Position numbers and translations under genes: made by a program
In this document: positions 23,762-26,209 of the stretch, piece by piece
Numbering within the stretch: position 1 is the stretch's first letter
How the letters are laid out: each line of letters starts with the position of its first letter
Assembly: GCA_019419725.1 (NCBI GenBank)
Contig: DXZL01000008.1
Span: 1 to 26,209 of the forward strand
Direction: 5' to 3'
DNA length: 26,209 nt
From: Veillonella sp.
Lineage (GTDB): Bacteria > Bacillota > Negativicutes > Veillonellales > Veillonellaceae
The notes under the pieces: generated by a model
The model's database searches: none
What the model was told of the DNA's origin: nothing
The model's input: only the letters and a program-made list of their open reading frames with translations

Positions 23762-24637
23762 TTAACCAACGAATTTAGTCACTGCTGCAGTATCAGTTAA
23801 GTGACGTTTAGGCATGCCCATTTCTTCAGGGGAGATGCCAAGAGCAAGACCCACTAATTGGGACATGTGCAAGATTGGCATATCTTTGCCACCGCCAACA
23901 ACTTCTTTTGCTTCTTTTTGGAACATATCAAGTTGCATTTGGCAAAGTGGGCAAGGAGTTACTACGCAATCTGCGCCTTCTGTAGCTGCATCTTTGTTGA
24001 TGGAGCCAGTCATTTGCATTACGGAATCATGTGCAGGGTATACAGCATGGAAACCGCAGCAATCAAGTTTACGGGAGAAGTCGATTGGTGTAGCACCAAT
24101 AGCAGAGATCAAATCTGCTAAGGATGTAGGCATTTGATAATCTTCGAAGCCCAATTCAGTTTGAGGGCGAAGAATATGGCAACCATAGTATTCAGCTACA
24201 CGTAAACCAGTTAAAGGTTTAACAACTTTAGCTTTCAATTTATCCAAACCGTAATCGCGGATCAATACCCATAAGAAATGAGTAATATCAGTTGTACCGC
24301 GGTATTGTTTACCGATTTGAGCTAATTTTTTGTTAACTTCGTTCTTTTCTTTTTCGTTGTTATCAAGCTCGTTTTTAGCTTCACGAAGCATCAAAGTACA
24401 AGTGTTACATACAGTTAAAAGGTTCAAACCTTTTTCTTCTGCCAATGCAATGTTACGAGCATTTGTAGCAAGTGTAATTTCTGGAGCGATGTCTTGAACG
24501 TGGGACGCGCCGCAGCAAGTCCAACCGTCAAGTTCTTCCAACTCGATGCCTAATTTTTTAGCTACAGCAACTGTTGCTAAGTAGTCTTCTTTGGCAGCGC
24601 TTTCAAGAACGCAACCTGGGAAAAATGCGTATTTCAT
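23762..24637 (-). CDS. sdhE: Succinate dehydrogenase/fumarate reductase subunit E (HdrB-like)
   Basis: 291-residue Cys-rich subunit that replaces the haem b membrane anchor in class-E quinone:succinate/fumarate oxidoreductases, related to HdrB of heterodisulfide reductase and to MfrE of methylmenaquinol:fumarate reductase. Two CCG domains are complete: Cys 9, Cys 41-Cys 42-Gly, Cys 77-x2-Cys 80; and Cys 153, Cys 193-Cys 194-Gly, Cys 229-x2-Cys 232. These bind unusual iron-sulfur clusters in the family. No membrane helix is evident, so it probably sits on the membrane surface and passes electrons between menaquinone and SdhB. Its ATG overlaps the sdhB stop by one base, implying coupled translation. 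This is not the unrelated FAD-assembly factor also called SdhE. Confidence 0.93.
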   Translation of the reverse strand: MKYAFFPGCVLESAAKEDYLATVAVAKKLGIELEELDGWTCCGASHVQDIAPEITLATNARNIALAEEKGLNLLTVCNTCTLMLREAKNELDNNEKEKNEVNKKLAQIGKQYRGTTDITHFLWVLIRDYGLDKLKAKVVKPLTGLRVAEYYGCHILRPQTELGFEDYQMPTSLADLISAIGATPIDFSRKLDCCGFHAVYPAHDSVMQMTGSINKDAATEGADCVVTPCPLCQMQLDMFQKEAKEVVGGGKDMPILHMSQLVGLALGISPEEMGMPKRHLTDTAAVTKFVG

Positions 24638-25599
24638 TATTTGCTTACCTCCTCAGCTGCTTTCATAAGTCTGCGAACACCATCAATACCATTTACAGGT
24701 TTTTGAGGTACTACAAGTTCGAATGGATTGATTTTGCTGTGTTTCCACAAACGTAAAGCATAGAATGCTTGTTTAGCGGAATCTACAACACCATCAGATT
24801 TCAAGCTCATAGAAACTTCTTTCAAGCGACCAGTTTTGTAGAGATCGTCTTTGAAAGCAACTGCATGGCGAACGCCTTTGCTGTTAGTAAGACCAGCTTT
24901 TGTAGCTTCTTTACGCAAGTTGGAAATATCTTGAGCAGGTTTTAAGTGTTTAGGGCAACGGGAGATACAGTTCATGCAGTGAACGCATTTCCAAAGACCG
25001 TTGTCGAATGCAGGTTGAATGTGAGCCATAGGTGCATCATCACGGCTATCCAATACGAAACGGTTAGCTTTTGTGAATACATATGGTTCTAAGAAGTCAT
25101 CTTGACGTGCAGTCAATTTGTTACATTCAGATGCGCAGCAACCACAAAGGATACATTCTGTACCAGCAACGAATTTTTTGAAGTCAGCTGGAGTTTGGCG
25201 AACGATTTTGTCACCTTCGTTGAATTCTGCTTTAAGGAAAATCCAAGGAGCAACTGTTTTCAAACGATCAACTTTTGCTTCCCAGTCAACAACTAAGTCA
25301 CGGATAACGCGGAAGTTGCCGATAGGTGCAATTGTCAATTCATCAGTACCATAACGTTCTGTTAATTCGTCGATTTTAGCTTCGCAACCAAGCATTGCTT
25401 CGCCATTTACGCGAATGGAGCAAGCGCCGCAAACTGCGGAACGGCAAGCTGCCAAGAATGTTAAAGTTGGATCTTGAGTATCTTTAATTTTTTGAAGGCC
25501 CCAAAGAATTGTACGGTCAGCTTCATAGTCGAATTTGAAAGTCTGTACAAACGCGCGACCTTGTTGGTAACGGTGAATATGGTAGGTGATTTGTCTCAT
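24637..25599 (-). CDS. sdhB: Succinate dehydrogenase/fumarate reductase iron-sulfur subunit
   Basis: 320-residue electron-transfer subunit carrying three iron-sulfur clusters between the flavoprotein and the quinone side. The plant-ferredoxin-type [2Fe-2S] site is ACRSAVCGACSIRVNG with Cys 52, 57, 60 and 72. The second domain has CILCGCCASECNK (149-161) and KCVHCMNCISRCPKH (204-218). It is longer than the usual 230-250 residues: the last 90 or so residues (GLTNSKGVRHAVAFKDDLYK onward) form an extra tail, as in MfrB-type subunits. It follows the flavoprotein stop by one base and overlaps sdhE. The likely physiological direction in this anaerobe is fumarate reduction on the way to propionate; that is inference. 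Confidence 0.95.
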   Translation of the reverse strand: MRQITYHIHRYQQGRAFVQTFKFDYEADRTILWGLQKIKDTQDPTLTFLAACRSAVCGACSIRVNGEAMLGCEAKIDELTERYGTDELTIAPIGNFRVIRDLVVDWEAKVDRLKTVAPWIFLKAEFNEGDKIVRQTPADFKKFVAGTECILCGCCASECNKLTARQDDFLEPYVFTKANRFVLDSRDDAPMAHIQPAFDNGLWKCVHCMNCISRCPKHLKPAQDISNLRKEATKAGLTNSKGVRHAVAFKDDLYKTGRLKEVSMSLKSDGVVDSAKQAFYALRLWKHSKINPFELVVPQKPVNGIDGVRRLMKAAEEVSK

Positions 25600-25600
25600 C

Positions 25601-26209
25601 TTAGTACTTCCTTTCTTGTGGTTCGTATTTAGTGAACACTACGTCGCGTTCAGTCAATTCGTACTCGCCGTTAGCACCCAATTTGATCAAAGAGTGTTTT
25701 AAGTATCTTTCATCATTACGTTTTGGATGGTCTTCACGGATATGAGCACCACGAGATTCACGACGGTGTAAAGCGCCCATAGCAATAGCTTTAGCTACTG
25801 TTAACATGGAACCGATTTCACAATAGTTAACGAATGCCATGTTGTAAGTACGTTCAGGGTCACCTACATAACAAGTTTTGTAATCTTCAATCAATTGATC
25901 GATTTCTTTTAATGCTTCAGTAATACCGTCTTCATTACGGAAGATACCTACTTTGTTCCACATTGCATCAGCCAATGCATCGCGGATTTCAACTACAGGA
26001 CGACCGCCTTCACGAGTTGTTACTTCAGTGAATTTAGCTTCCCAAGCTTTTGCAGCTGCAGCTAATTCTGCATCTACGTTAGGTTGTTCATGTGTTTCAG
26101 CATAGTCAGCTGCGCCAGCACCGGATACTTTACCGAATACTACGCCGTCTGCCAAGGAGTTACCACCTAAACGGTTAGCACCGTGGATGGAGATACAAGA
26201 AGCTTCGCC
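25601..26209 (-). CDS. sdhA: Succinate dehydrogenase/fumarate reductase flavoprotein, C-terminal part
   Basis: The C-terminal 202 residues of the FAD subunit, which interconverts succinate and fumarate. The frame is open to the window edge, so the start and the N-terminal FAD-binding half lie outside. The visible part begins GEASCISIHGANRLGGNSLA, the diagnostic segment near the active site, with the substrate-binding His and Arg, then DGVVFGK, a helical domain (AAAAKAWEAKFTEVTTREGG) and the C-terminal GALHRRESRGAHIREDHPKR, which contains conserved Arg residues, and ends PQERKY. It is the first visible gene of the sdhA-sdhB-sdhE operon. Confidence 0.96.
   Translation of the reverse strand, partial: GEASCISIHGANRLGGNSLADGVVFGKVSGAGAADYAETHEQPNVDAELAAAAKAWEAKFTEVTTREGGRPVVEIRDALADAMWNKVGIFRNEDGITEALKEIDQLIEDYKTCYVGDPERTYNMAFVNYCEIGSMLTVAKAIAMGALHRRESRGAHIREDHPKRNDERYLKHSLIKLGANGEYELTERDVVFTKYEPQERKY

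Noticed and set aside
1..26209. CRISPR array, insertion sequence or prophage
   Set aside because: No regularly spaced identical repeats, transposase or phage structural genes were seen; the YolD/UvrX-like pair can be phage-borne but here sits among ordinary chromosomal genes.

Overview
The window looks like chromosome of a diderm Firmicute of the class Negativicutes, most likely Veillonella or a close relative. This is inferred from gene content, not from a database match. The evidence is an AT-rich sequence with strong AGGAGG ribosome sites and Bacillus-type promoters, the Firmicute gene order yybS-gdpP-rplI-dnaB, the DUF1659/DUF2922 pair, and a succinate dehydrogenase/fumarate reductase with an HdrB-like SdhE subunit, which suits an anaerobe that makes propionate through succinate. 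Every gene I can support lies on the minus strand, so transcription runs from high to low coordinates. Two genes are cut by the window: the metal ATPase at the left edge (3' end missing) and the flavoprotein at the right edge (5' end missing).

From the right: sdhA(partial)-sdhB-sdhE form one tight operon (26209-23762) closed by a strong terminator. Next come a kinase-fold protein of doubtful activity (23393-22647), the small DUF1659 and DUF2922 proteins (22303-21712) behind four degenerate 20-bp repeats, and a dedA plus ArnT-like glycosyltransferase pair (21550-19321). A three-gene NitT/TauT-type ABC importer follows (18907-16406) behind a near-consensus promoter with a pair of distant inverted repeats.

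The gap 16405-16101 holds the most unusual structure: two similar units exactly 120 bp apart, each with a TATACT box, about 80 nt of transcribed sequence and a terminator. They look like tandem sibling small RNAs. Then come a uracil-DNA glycosylase-family gene, a zinc-ribbon/DUF805 membrane protein, and ribonuclease J with an Arg/Asn/Thr-rich N-terminal extension and a long structured leader that contains a terminator-like hairpin.

The yybS-gdpP-rplI-dnaB operon (11450-6576) has a clear promoter. It encodes a membrane protein, the c-di-AMP phosphodiesterase, ribosomal protein L9 and the replicative helicase. To its left are a small two-helix membrane protein and an SOS-type module, a Y-family DNA polymerase followed by a YolD-like protein, with a perfect LexA-like palindrome overlapping the polymerase promoter. 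The left end carries an osmoprotectant permease/binding-protein fusion with no ATPase gene nearby, and a Zn/Cd/Pb-exporting P-type ATPase whose promoter is followed by an ArsR/SmtB-type operator. No tRNA, rRNA, CRISPR array, insertion sequence or prophage was recognised.
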